In this document: positions 1-7,882 of the stretch, piece after piece | Layout: each line of letters starts with the position of its first letter | How positions within the stretch are numbered: the first letter of the stretch is position 1 | DNA from: an uncultured Campylobacter sp. | GTDB lineage: Bacteria > Campylobacterota > Campylobacteria > Campylobacterales > Campylobacteraceae | Assembly: GCF_938017705.1 (NCBI RefSeq) | Contig: NZ_CALIIS010000009.1 | Span: 1 to 20,573 of the forward strand | Direction of reading: 5' to 3' | Length of the DNA: 20,573 bases | The notes under the pieces: generated by a model | Told to the model about the DNA's origin: nothing | Database searches by the model: none | The model's input: only the letters and a program-made list of their open reading frames with translations | Position numbers and translations under genes: made by a program

Positions 1-136
1 CAGCTTAGATGCTAAAAAAACCATCATCATAGAAAAAGGTCCCGATGCCGAAAATAATATCTGCCAGGGAGTGTATGAATTGCCCGGCATCTCTAAAATG
101 CTATCGGAGCCTATTAGCGTGAAAAAAAGCTATTAA
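1..136 (+). CDS. 3' end of an unrecognised gene (partial)
   Basis: The frame beginning at base 2 is open for 44 codons and ends in TAA at 134-136. The visible C-terminus reads SLDAKKTIIIEKGPDA, then a stretch with one Cys, an ELPGI segment and a basic tail ending KKSY. No family is recognised. The stop is followed by a large hairpin (169-224), consistent with a real gene end. The reading frame uses ordinary codons for this genome. The rest of the gene lies before the window, so function cannot be judged. Confidence 0.6.
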   Translation, partial: SLDAKKTIIIEKGPDAENNICQGVYELPGISKMLSEPISVKKSY

Positions 137-168
137 TTCACGCGATTTAAGAGTGGATTAGATTATCG

Positions 169-224
169 CGGCGTATTTAAGAGCTCTGAAATTTTATATA
201 AAATTTCGTCTTAAATTTACGCCG
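169..224 (+). terminator. Long imperfect hairpin after the partial gene
   Basis: The core is a perfect 20-base palindrome, GAAATTTTATATAAAATTTC, at 188-207. It is extended by outer arms CGGCGTATTTAAGA (169-182) and TCTTAAATTTACGCCG (209-224), which pair with a two-base bulge. There is no T-run after it. A role as transcription terminator or processing structure downstream of the partial gene is inferred from position; it could also be a mobile palindromic repeat. Confidence 0.4.
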
Positions 225-365
225 CCTTGTGCGCACGAAAGTGATCTTATCGGAAATCAGATAAAGTTGCGCACTTTGGTGTGAAATTTAGCCACTATTT
301 GGGTGGGCCTAAGTTTCATAAAATTCTGCGGTTAGAATTTTAACGCCGTTTTAAGATTATTTTTG

Positions 366-371
366 TAAAAT
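366..371 (+). promoter_or_regulatory. Candidate -10 box for the tRNA gene
   Basis: TAAAAT lies 24 bases ahead of the mature tRNA 5' end, after a T-rich stretch (TTATTTTTG). Campylobacter sigma-70 promoters usually show a -10 box with periodic T-rich DNA and no clear -35, and this fits. It is a candidate by inspection only. Confidence 0.4.
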
Positions 372-394
372 CACATTTCTTTTTCACCGCTGGC

Positions 395-471
395 GGGCTC
401 ATAGCTCAGTTGGTTAGAGCATCCGGCTCATAACCGGATGGTCCTAGGTTCAAGTCCTAGTGAGCCCACCA
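395..471 (+). tRNA. tRNA with CAT anticodon, probably elongator tRNA-Met
   Basis: A full cloverleaf can be drawn. The acceptor stem is GGGCTCA (395-401) with TGAGCCC (461-467). The D stem is GCTC (404-407) with GAGC (417-420). The anticodon stem is TCCGG/CCGGA around loop CTCATAA (427-433), with anticodon CAT at 429-431. The T stem is CTAGG/CCTAG around loop TTCAAGT (449-455). The discriminator is A468 and the CCA end is encoded at 469-471. The acceptor stem is fully paired, so this is not an initiator tRNA. CAT can also be the lysidine-modified tRNA-Ile2; elongator Met is preferred because the body resembles Campylobacter tRNA-Met genes as I recall them. A T-run (478-485) follows as a likely terminator. 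Confidence 0.93.
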
Positions 472-696
472 CCACAAAATTTTTTGCTTTTCACTACATC
501 AAAATCCGCAAAATTTCATAAATTTTTATGCGTCATTTTTTTCTCTGAAATTACTATAAAATTCCGTTTTATAACTTCAAAAGATAAAGCCTGCCGCAGA
601 ATTTCAGCTTTGAAATGCGGTTAAGCTCGTGATTGAATTTTCAAATTTAACTTTCATTTGGCGACCGATTAAATTTTATTTTATGGCAAGTTGCGG

Positions 697-702
697 TAGA
701 AT
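697..702 (+). promoter_or_regulatory. Candidate -10 box for the symporter-racemase pair
   Basis: TAGAAT sits 33 bases ahead of the chosen ATG at 735, in the context TTGCGGTAGAAT. This resembles the context at 17751-17764 ahead of the SPOR gene. The predicted leader would be about 25 bases long and carries the ribosome binding site at 723-728. Nothing else recognisable lies in the 263 bases between the tRNA and this gene. Confidence 0.4.
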
Positions 703-734
703 TCCATTAAAATTCTTAGTGCAGGGAGATGTCC

Positions 735-2045
735 ATGTCAGAAAATCAAACGAAAAAAGGCGGAATTTTAGCTTTTTATTTTAACTCAAGCTTGCTTTGG
801 CGCATCATTATCGCTTTAGTGTTGGGCTCTGCGATCGGTATGTTGCTACCTAAAAATATGCCGGTAGGCGATACCACGTGGGTGGCGATTTTAACACCTT
901 TGGGAGATCTTTTTGTGAGACTTTTAAAGATGATCATGGTGCCGATCATCATCTGTTCGCTCATCGTAGGCACGAGCAGCATCTCGCCCGCGCACCTGGG
1001 TAAAGTAGGCGTTAAGGCGATCATATTTTACGCTATAACTACGCTTTTTGCGATCGTCATCGGTCTAGCGTGTGCGTTTGTATTTTCTCCAGGTAGCGGG
1101 CTTGATCTAAGCGATGCGTCCAAGGCCGTCGAAAAGGCAGCGAACGCGCCTAGTATGAGTAAAATTTTGCTTAATATAATTCCTACGAATCCTTTTGATT
1201 CCATAGCCAAAGGCGAAATTTTGCCGATCATCGCATTTTGCTTATTTTTTGGCGTAGGGCTTGCGTTTTGCCGCGACAGTAGTGATGCTCGTATCAAAAA
1301 TTCTGCCGATACGGTTTATAATTTTTTCGACGGAATGAGCGAGATTATGTTTAAGGTCGTGCACTGGGTGATGCAATACGCACCAATCGGCGTTTTTGCG
1401 CTAATGTTTGTAGTGTTTAATAAAAGCGGTATCGAGGCTTTTAGCTCGCTACTAAACGTCACGATTACCCTATACGTGGGACTTGCGATCCAAGTATTTG
1501 CGGTTTATTGCGTTATTTGTATGCTTATCGGAGTTAGCCCGATTAAATTTCTTAAAAAAGTGCGTCCGCCGATGCTTACGGCTTTTGTTACCCGCAGCTC
1601 CAACGGCACGCTTCCGATTACGATGCAAACCGCCGAAGATATGGGAATTCCAAAGGCGATCTACGGCTTTGTTTTGCCCGTGGGTGCTACGGTGAATATG
1701 AACGGCACGACCGTGTATTTGGGCGTGTGCACACTTTTTATCGCTAATGCTTGCGGTATCGATCTAAACAGCAGCCACTACCTCACGATCATCATCACTT
1801 CGATGCTTGCGGCGATCGGAACTGCCGGGGTTCCGGGAGCCGGTGCGCTGATGCTGCTTTTAGTGCTCGAATCTATCGGCGTCAAGGTAAGCGGTAATGT
1901 AGCGATCGCTTACGGAATGATTTTAGGCATTGACGCGATTTTGGATATGGGGCGAACCTCGATGAACGTAACGGGCGATGTTGTCGCGTCGATCTACGTC
2001 GCAAAGAGCGAAAACGAAATGGATATGAGTAAGTGGGAAAATTAG
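735..2045 (+). CDS. Dicarboxylate/amino acid:cation symporter (DAACS family)
   Basis: A 436-residue inner-membrane carrier of the GltP/DctA (SLC1-like) fold, predicted to import acidic amino acids or dicarboxylates with cations. The HP1 signature is TRSSNGT (residues 286-292), the TM7 signature is NMNGT (321-325), and the TM8 substrate motif is GRTSMNVTGD (406-415) preceded by D400 and D404. The TM8 Arg (R407) is the residue that binds the side-chain carboxylate in acidic amino acid members. The two other signatures deviate from the usual SSS and NMDGT. Two ATGs are possible, at 729 and 735. The AGGGAG at 723-728 abuts the first but is six bases before the second, so 735 is chosen. A racemase gene follows after 28 bases, suggesting an aspartate or glutamate substrate. 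Confidence 0.9.
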   Translation: MSENQTKKGGILAFYFNSSLLWRIIIALVLGSAIGMLLPKNMPVGDTTWVAILTPLGDLFVRLLKMIMVPIIICSLIVGTSSISPAHLGKVGVKAIIFYAITTLFAIVIGLACAFVFSPGSGLDLSDASKAVEKAANAPSMSKILLNIIPTNPFDSIAKGEILPIIAFCLFFGVGLAFCRDSSDARIKNSADTVYNFFDGMSEIMFKVVHWVMQYAPIGVFALMFVVFNKSGIEAFSSLLNVTITLYVGLAIQVFAVYCVICMLIGVSPIKFLKKVRPPMLTAFVTRSSNGTLPITMQTAEDMGIPKAIYGFVLPVGATVNMNGTTVYLGVCTLFIANACGIDLNSSHYLTIIITSMLAAIGTAGVPGAGALMLLLVLESIGVKVSGNVAIAYGMILGIDAILDMGRTSMNVTGDVVASIYVAKSENEMDMSKWEN

Positions 2046-2073
2046 CCCAAGTAAAATTTAGAAAGGACGAGCT

Positions 2074-2754
2074 ATGAAAAGAGTTGGAATTATCGGTGGA
2101 ATGGGACCTTTAGCGAGTGCGGATCTGTATATGAAGATCATAGAAGAGACTGCGGCGAGCAGCGATCAAGAAAATATTCCGCTTGTAATTGATAGCTATC
2201 CGCAGATTGAAGATCGCACGGCATTTATCTTAGGCAAAGGTGAAAATCCGCTTCCGCGCCTAAGCGAGAGCGCTGTTAGGCTCAAAAATGCAGGCTGCAA
2301 GGCGTTTGCGATGGCGTGTAACACGGCGCATTTTTTCGCAGACGATGTAGAAGCTGCGGCGGAAATCCCGCTGATTCATATCGCCGAGGTTACCGTAAAA
2401 GCGATCCGCAAAAATTATCCAAACGCCCATAAAATCGCTGTGCTAGCCACTATTGGTACAAAAAAAGCTAAAATTTACGACGATCCGCTTAAAGAAGCGG
2501 GGCTAATCAGCGTGGATCTCGGCGAAGAAAATCAAGCAGTCTTAATGGATTGTATCTACAAAGGTGTTAAGGCGGGCAAGACTGCCGAATACGTGGGGGC
2601 TTTTGAGAATTTGTTAGGTAAAATCGATGCTGATATTTACGTCGTTGCCTGCACCGAGCTGCCGCTATTTTTGCCGTTAATCAAAAGCGATAAAATTTTC
2701 GTCGATCCTACTAGAGAGCTTGCTAAAGCGATCGTGGAATTCTCAAGATCGTAG
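2074..2754 (+). CDS. Aspartate/glutamate racemase family protein
   Basis: 226 residues, the usual length for the cytosolic PLP-independent Asp/Glu racemase family (RacD/YgeA type), which interconverts L and D acidic amino acids with two cysteines acting as acid and base. The N-terminus is the family glycine-rich strand-turn VGIIGGMGPLAS (residues 4-15). The first catalytic motif is MACNTAH (Cys82) and the second is VACTELP (Cys193), so both catalytic cysteines are present and the enzyme should be active. The ribosome binding site AAAGGA precedes the ATG by about 7 bases. It lies 28 bases downstream of the symporter on the same strand, so co-transcription is likely. Possible roles are supplying D-amino acid for peptidoglycan or using D-Asp/D-Glu; the exact substrate cannot be read from sequence. 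Confidence 0.9.
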   Translation: MKRVGIIGGMGPLASADLYMKIIEETAASSDQENIPLVIDSYPQIEDRTAFILGKGENPLPRLSESAVRLKNAGCKAFAMACNTAHFFADDVEAAAEIPLIHIAEVTVKAIRKNYPNAHKIAVLATIGTKKAKIYDDPLKEAGLISVDLGEENQAVLMDCIYKGVKAGKTAEYVGAFENLLGKIDADIYVVACTELPLFLPLIKSDKIFVDPTRELAKAIVEFSRS

Positions 2755-3047
2755 AGCCGCAAGGCTTTGCAAGCTCGAATTTTAAACCGCAAAATTTTAC
2801 GACGATCTAAGTCGTAGAATTTTGCGGAATTGCGTTAGCTCAAAATTCCGTGTGAGCGGAATTTATATGATAGCAAAATTTCATCACAGCATTTTAAACT
2901 TAAAATTTTGTCAAAATTTAATCCGCAAGATCCAGAATGTAAAACCTCCGAAGTAAAATTCCGTAACAAAATTTGCTCGTAAAATTTCGTGCTGAAATTT
3001 AAGCTAAAATTCCATTAAATTTGACCGTTTCTAAAGCCCGAATTTAA
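2755..3047. other. Intergenic DNA rich in AAATTT words
   Basis: No credible coding frame is present. The stretch holds the racemase-side hairpin (2787-2827), many AAATTT/AAAATTTT words and, at its end, the dnaE promoter candidate. No other feature is seen. Confidence 0.6.
2787..2827 (+). terminator. 17-bp stem hairpin after the racemase gene
   Basis: The left arm CCGCAAAATTTTACGAC (2787-2803) and right arm GTCGTAGAATTTTGCGG (2811-2827) pair over 17 positions, with one G-T wobble, around the 7-base loop GATCTAA. It begins 33 bases after the racemase stop, a natural place for a terminator. There is no T-run behind it, so it may act with Rho or as an mRNA 3' stabiliser. Confidence 0.5.
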
Positions 3048-3053
3048 TATAAT
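3048..3053 (+). promoter_or_regulatory. Candidate -10 box for dnaE
   Basis: A consensus TATAAT within TTTAATATAATCG lies 25 bases before the dnaE ATG. The predicted start near 3060 gives a short leader containing the AAAGGA ribosome binding site. No -35 is apparent, as usual for Campylobacter. Confidence 0.55.
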
Positions 3054-3078
3054 CGCTTCAACCGAAAAAAGGATCAAA

Positions 3079-6000
3079 ATGAGCGACTACACCCACCTGC
3101 ACCTTCATACCGAGTATTCGCTGCTAGACGGCGCGAATAAAGTAAGCGAGCTCGCCGAGCTTTTACAGAGCCGCGGCACCAAGGCGTGCGCGATCACCGA
3201 CCACGGCAATATGTTCGGCGCGATAGACTTTTATCAGACGATGAAAAAGCACGGCATTAAACCTATCATCGGCATCGAGACCTACCTGCACAACCACGAC
3301 GATATCGGCGATAAAAGCGACCGCCAGCGCTACCACTTGATACTGCTTGCCAAAAACGAGACGGGCTATAAAAATTTAATGTATCTTAGCTCGCGCGCGT
3401 TTTTGGACGGCTTCTACTACTACCCGAGGATCAACAAAAAAATTTTAAAAGAGCACAGCGAGGGGCTCATCTGCTCCTCGGCATGCCTAGCGGGCGAGGT
3501 GGAATTTCATCTAAATAAAAGCGAGCGAAATTTAAAGCGCGGCGCGGGCGGCTACGAAGCGGCGAAAAAGGCGGCGCTCGAGTATAAAGAAATTTTCGGC
3601 GAGGATTTTTATCTCGAGATCATGCGTCACGGCATCGGCGAGCAGTTAAATGTCGATAAAGACCTCATCCGCCTCTCGCGCGAAATCGGCGTCAAGATCA
3701 TCGCTACCAACGACGCTCACTATGCGCGCAAGGACCGCGCCAAGGCTCACGACGTCTATCAGTGCATCTCGATGGGCAAGACGATCAACGACGGCGACCG
3801 CCTAAAACACGTCGTTTCGGAATTTTACGTAAAAAGCGATGAGGAGATGAGGCGGCTTTTTGCGGACATCCCCGAAGTGATCGAAAATACCGCCGAGATC
3901 GTAGAAAAATGCAATTTGAAATTTGCTTTCGACGAGAAGGACTATGCGCCCACACCGCCGAATTTTAAATTTACGATCGAATACGCCGATAGGCTCGGGC
4001 TTTCGCTGCCGCAGCCGGACGAACGCTATAGCTTTGCAAACGACGATTTTTTATTCGATCATCTCTGCCGCGAGGGGCTTAAAGAGCGCCTTAAATTTAT
4101 CGATCCCGCCAAGCACGAAATTTATCGCAAGCGCCTGGAAAAGGAGCTTGCCATCATCAAAAACATGCATTTTTCGGGCTATATGGTCATCGTGCAGGAT
4201 TTCATCAACTGGGCGAAGGATCACGACATCCCCGTAGGCCCCGGTCGCGGCTCTGCGGCAGGCAGCATCTGCGCGTATGCGCTTCGCATTACTGATCTCG
4301 ATCCGATCCCGTATAATCTGCTTTTCGAGCGATTTTTAAATCCGTCGCGTATCTCGATGCCCGACATCGACGTGGATTTTTGCCAGGCGCGCAGAGGCGA
4401 GGTGATCGACTATGTCATTGATCAGTATGGCAAATACAACGTCGCGCAGGTTGCGACCTTCGGTAAGCTGCTCGCGCGCGGCGTCATCCGCGATGTGGCT
4501 CGCGTCTGCGATATGCCGCTTTCGCAAGCCGATAAGATGGCGAAGCTGATCCCCGATAAGCTCGGCATCACGCTCAAGCAGGCTTACGACGCCGAGCCGA
4601 AGCTGAAAGAATTTATCGATGCAGATCCGATCGCACAGCAGGTTTGGGAGTTTGCGCTGGGCCTTGAAGGGCTAAATCGCAACGCAGGCATGCATGCCGC
4701 AGGCGTTGTGATCTCAAACGAGCCGTTGTGGAATAAAGCGCCGCTATTTAAGCAGGATAAGGGCGAGGATGCGCGCCTGGTAACGCAATACACTAAAAAC
4801 TATCTCGAGGACGTCGATCTGATAAAATTTGACTTCCTGGGTCTAAAAAACCTTGACGTAATCGATAACGCCGCCAAGCTCGTCAAGCGCCGCTACGGTC
4901 GCGACATCGTCTGGGAGGAGATCGATTTTAACGACCGCAAGACCTACGAGACGATTCAAAGCGGCAACACGCTGGGGATTTTTCAAATCGAGGGCGCGGG
5001 CATGCAGGATCTGGCGATGAACCTGCGCCCCGACCGCTTCGAGGATATCATCGCGATGATCTCGCTCTATCGCCCGGGGCCGATGGATCTAATCCCTGAT
5101 TTTATCAGGATCAAACACGGCGAGCTAGAAGCAAGCTATATCTTCCCCGAGATAAAAGAAATTTTAGAGCCAACATATGGCATCATCGTCTATCAAGAGC
5201 AGGTCATGCAGATCGTGCAGAAGGTGGGCGGCTTTAGCTTGGGCGATGCCGATCTAGTGCGCCGCGCGATGGGCAAGAAGGATGAGAAGAAGCTCGCTCA
5301 TATGCGCGAACAATATCTAAGCGGCGCCAAAGAGCTGGGCTTTGACGTAGCTAAGGCGGATGAGCTATTTGATCTGATTATGAAATTTGCCTCCTACGGC
5401 TTTAACAAATCCCACGCCGCGGCGTATTCGATGATCACCTTTCAAACAGCCTATCTTAAGACCTACTATCCGGCGGAGTTTATGGCGGCGCTGCTTACTT
5501 CGGAGGAGGGCAATACCGATAAAATTTCAAAGTATATCGACGAGGCAAGCCGTCTAGGCATCGGGCTTTTGCCGCCGTCGATCAATCAAAGTTTAAGGGG
5601 CTTTAGCGTCGTGGACGACGAAAACTCCAAATCGGGCACCTCGATCATCTACGGCCTCGGCGCTATCAAGGGGGTGGGCGCCGCCGCGATCGAAAATATC
5701 TTAGAACTTCAAAGCGAGGCTAAATTTCAAAGCATCGACGATTTTGCTTCGCGCGTGGATAATTTCCGCGTCAATAAAAAGGTCATCGAGTCGCTGATCT
5801 ATGCAGGCGCGATGGATTGTCTGGGCAAGAGTCGATTAGCGATGATTCAAAATATGGAAAATATCCTAGACGTGATGAAGAAGATCACCGAGATTAAAAA
5901 GGACGCCGCAAGCTCGCTTTTTGGCGAGGATGAGGATATGACGAGCGGCATGAGCGTAAGCTTCGTCGATACCGATAAGGAATTTCCGCAGGGCGAAATT

Positions 6001-7209
6001 TTAAAATTTGAGCAGCAGACCGTGGGCGTGTATCTCTCGGGACATCCGCTGGATGATTATAAAGAGGAGATGGACGGGATCGATTATGCCCTATCCTCGG
6101 CGTTTAGCGAGATCGACGGCGATAGCGCCGAGGTGCTTAGCGTGGGGCGGATCGAGGATCTGTCCACGCGCATGACGAAAACGGGCAAAAAAATGGGGAT
6201 TTTAAACGTGCTTGATCTGCACGGCAGCTTCGAGCTCGCGGTGTTCGACAATGCGCTAAAGGCGATCGAAAACTTAAGCCCGCAGGAGCGGGAGCGTCCG
6301 TATGCTTTTATGATTAAAATTTCAAAAAGCGCGGTCGGCGGCGCGGCGTATCAGCTGTCGTTTCTTTCGATGATGAGCCTGCAAAACGCTCGTGATCCGA
6401 GCTTCCGTCCGCGCGCGGGGGTATTTTTGGGCGAAAATCCGCTAAGAGCCTATGCTAGTGAGCTTGACGGCATTTCGTACACCAAATCCAGCGAATTCGA
6501 CGAGCTGGTGGACGACGGGGGCGCGGGCGTTAAAATTTTATGCGTCGGCAAGATCGAAAACGTCTTTGCGCGCACGACTAAATCGGGCAAGCAGATGGCA
6601 AACGTCACGGTGCTCGATCTTTCGGGAAGCTTCGAGATGAGCGCGTTCGGCGATGTTTACGAAGCGGTCGCATCGTTAGACGACGACGCGCTGGAGCGCC
6701 CGATGGCGTTTTGGGTGCGGCTTAGCAAAAATACATCCCCTTACGGCGGCAAATATCAAATTTATCTGGATGAAATTTTAAGCCTGGATGCGGCGCGCGA
6801 AATCGAAAACTACGCGCCTGATAAAATTAGAGGCTCCAGATTCGGCTCCGAGCGCAGAGGTGAGGGCGGAAACGGTTTCGGCGGCGAACGAAGCGGCGGC
6901 TACGGCGGAGGGAATTTTGCGGAGCGAAGGGGCGGGTTTGCTGCGGAGGATCCCGCTCTTAAGGCGCGCAAAGAGCGCGAGGCACAGCGCAAAAACGCGC
7001 AGGATTTCGAGTTTGAGCTAAATTTGGGCGAGCTTAGTCGCGAGAAAATTTATAAAATTTACCATCTCGCCTTTTGCGATACGGCGCTAAAAAACACCAA
7101 GCGGCTGATTCTGCGGATCCGCAACGGCAGCGAGGTGCTAGTTTATCCGACCGAATACATCGTGAGCGATAATTTTACCGAAAAGGTGCGCGAAATCATT
7201 GCGGCGTAG
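3079..7209 (+). CDS. dnaE: DNA polymerase III subunit alpha, extended C-terminus
   Basis: The replicative polymerase, 1376 residues. The N-terminal PHP domain starts HLHLHTEYSLLDG (residues 6-18). Pol3 fingers/palm motifs include GPGRGSAAGS and the catalytic PDIDVDF, with D431 and D433; the third catalytic Asp is D585 in KFDFLGL. A helix-hairpin-helix region (GLGAIKGVG) follows. The C-terminal OB-type unit occurs twice: residues about 988-1106, starting GHPLDDY, and about 1118-1243, starting GENPLRAY. The copies share VG-(R/K)-IE, TK-x-GK-x-M and LDL-x-GSFE at matching spacing, roughly 40% identical by eye. Residues 1251-1287 are a Gly/Arg-rich low-complexity linker, then about 90 residues in the position of the tau-binding domain. 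From memory, C. jejuni DnaE is about 1200 residues, so the duplication plus linker accounts for the excess. The start has AAAGGA six bases upstream. Confidence 0.97.
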   Translation: MSDYTHLHLHTEYSLLDGANKVSELAELLQSRGTKACAITDHGNMFGAIDFYQTMKKHGIKPIIGIETYLHNHDDIGDKSDRQRYHLILLAKNETGYKNLMYLSSRAFLDGFYYYPRINKKILKEHSEGLICSSACLAGEVEFHLNKSERNLKRGAGGYEAAKKAALEYKEIFGEDFYLEIMRHGIGEQLNVDKDLIRLSREIGVKIIATNDAHYARKDRAKAHDVYQCISMGKTINDGDRLKHVVSEFYVKSDEEMRRLFADIPEVIENTAEIVEKCNLKFAFDEKDYAPTPPNFKFTIEYADRLGLSLPQPDERYSFANDDFLFDHLCREGLKERLKFIDPAKHEIYRKRLEKELAIIKNMHFSGYMVIVQDFINWAKDHDIPVGPGRGSAAGSICAYALRITDLDPIPYNLLFERFLNPSRISMPDIDVDFCQARRGEVIDYVIDQYGKYNVAQVATFGKLLARGVIRDVARVCDMPLSQADKMAKLIPDKLGITLKQAYDAEPKLKEFIDADPIAQQVWEFALGLEGLNRNAGMHAAGVVISNEPLWNKAPLFKQDKGEDARLVTQYTKNYLEDVDLIKFDFLGLKNLDVIDNAAKLVKRRYGRDIVWEEIDFNDRKTYETIQSGNTLGIFQIEGAGMQDLAMNLRPDRFEDIIAMISLYRPGPMDLIPDFIRIKHGELEASYIFPEIKEILEPTYGIIVYQEQVMQIVQKVGGFSLGDADLVRRAMGKKDEKKLAHMREQYLSGAKELGFDVAKADELFDLIMKFASYGFNKSHAAAYSMITFQTAYLKTYYPAEFMAALLTSEEGNTDKISKYIDEASRLGIGLLPPSINQSLRGFSVVDDENSKSGTSIIYGLGAIKGVGAAAIENILELQSEAKFQSIDDFASRVDNFRVNKKVIESLIYAGAMDCLGKSRLAMIQNMENILDVMKKITEIKKDAASSLFGEDEDMTSGMSVSFVDTDKEFPQGEILKFEQQTVGVYLSGHPLDDYKEEMDGIDYALSSAFSEIDGDSAEVLSVGRIEDLSTRMTKTGKKMGILNVLDLHGSFELAVFDNALKAIENLSPQERERPYAFMIKISKSAVGGAAYQLSFLSMMSLQNARDPSFRPRAGVFLGENPLRAYASELDGISYTKSSEFDELVDDGGAGVKILCVGKIENVFARTTKSGKQMANVTVLDLSGSFEMSAFGDVYEAVASLDDDALERPMAFWVRLSKNTSPYGGKYQIYLDEILSLDAAREIENYAPDKIRGSRFGSERRGEGGNGFGGERSGGYGGGNFAERRGGFAAEDPALKARKEREAQRKNAQDFEFELNLGELSREKIYKIYHLAFCDTALKNTKRLILRIRNGSEVLVYPTEYIVSDNFTEKVREIIAA

Positions 7210-7214
7210 ACGCG

Positions 7215-7234
7215 GTGCGGCTCTCTCGCCGCAC
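7215..7234 (+). terminator. Hairpin just after dnaE
   Basis: A perfect 7-bp stem, GTGCGGC/GCCGCAC, encloses the loop TCTCTC and starts five bases after the dnaE stop. The T-rich stretch (AAAATTTTATTCTT) begins only some ten bases downstream, so it is an imperfect intrinsic terminator. Position makes the role likely. Confidence 0.5.
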
Positions 7235-7777
7235 TGGATCGGTAAAATTTTATTCTTGCCTGTCGCCGTACGTAAACATTTTATGGGGTGACAGCCAGTC
7301 TCGACTGCCGATTAAATTTCATTCTAGCTAGCGCTGCATGCAAGACGTTTTAGCGCGCAGGGAGCTTAGACTTTGGCGCGGCCGCGATAAAAGATAAGTT
7401 ATTCGGCTCAAAATTTGCCGCGCATAAAATTTACTGTGTGCCGCGCAGAAACCAAAACTGCACGGATCGTCTGCGATATCTAAATTTATTGCATTTATCG
7501 CGGCGGAATTTTATGTGCTATAAATTTACAAAAACACAGACCGCCTCTGCTTTATTGTCGGCAAGACTTGCGGTACGCCGCTTGCACTGCCGCAATGACA
7601 GCTCACCCATAATCTCGCGGACAGAGCGTGAAGTATGTCGTCGCGCTAGCTTGCCTACGGCGCGGCAAATGGTGTGGACTCTTTCAAATTAAAGCTAAAT
7701 TTTTACGAAGCCTTGTTTTGGCAAAACTCCGCGCGTAGCGTAAAATTTTACCGCACGAAATACAGAGCGAAATTTTG

Positions 7778-7800
7778 GAATTTTAAAATTCTACGCCGCG
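7778..7800 (+). repeat. Short palindromic repeat, copy 1
   Basis: The sequence begins with the perfect palindrome GAATTTTAAAATTC (7778-7791) followed by TACGCCGCG. It matches copy 2 at 7860-7882 in 22 of 23 bases. The function is unknown. Confidence 0.7.
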
Positions 7801-7857
7801 GAGTTTTAGAATTTCGTAAGCCGTAAATTTAGGGCTAAATTTAGAATTTCATAGCGA

Positions 7858-7882
7858 TAGAATTTTAAAATTCTACGCTGCG
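7858..7882 (+). repeat. Short palindromic repeat, copy 2
   Basis: TAGAATTTTAAAATTCTA (7858-7875) is an 18-base perfect palindrome. From 7860 it repeats copy 1 (7778-7800), with TACGCTGCG in place of TACGCCGCG. The copies start 82 bases apart in gene-free DNA. Confidence 0.7.

Noticed and set aside
3923..4237. 104-codon frame inside dnaE on the same strand, and other internal frames there
   Set aside because: DnaE motifs are intact through this region, and the alternative frames are composition shadows.
7438..7692. 84-codon GTG-started plus-strand frame in the gap after dnaE
   Set aside because: Arg/Ser-rich product without domain pattern, no ribosome binding site, and a sequence context of palindromes. 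It is probably chance.
7778..7882. Possible CRISPR array
   Set aside because: Only two copies, palindromic AT-rich units and no third repeat or regular spacer; no cas genes.
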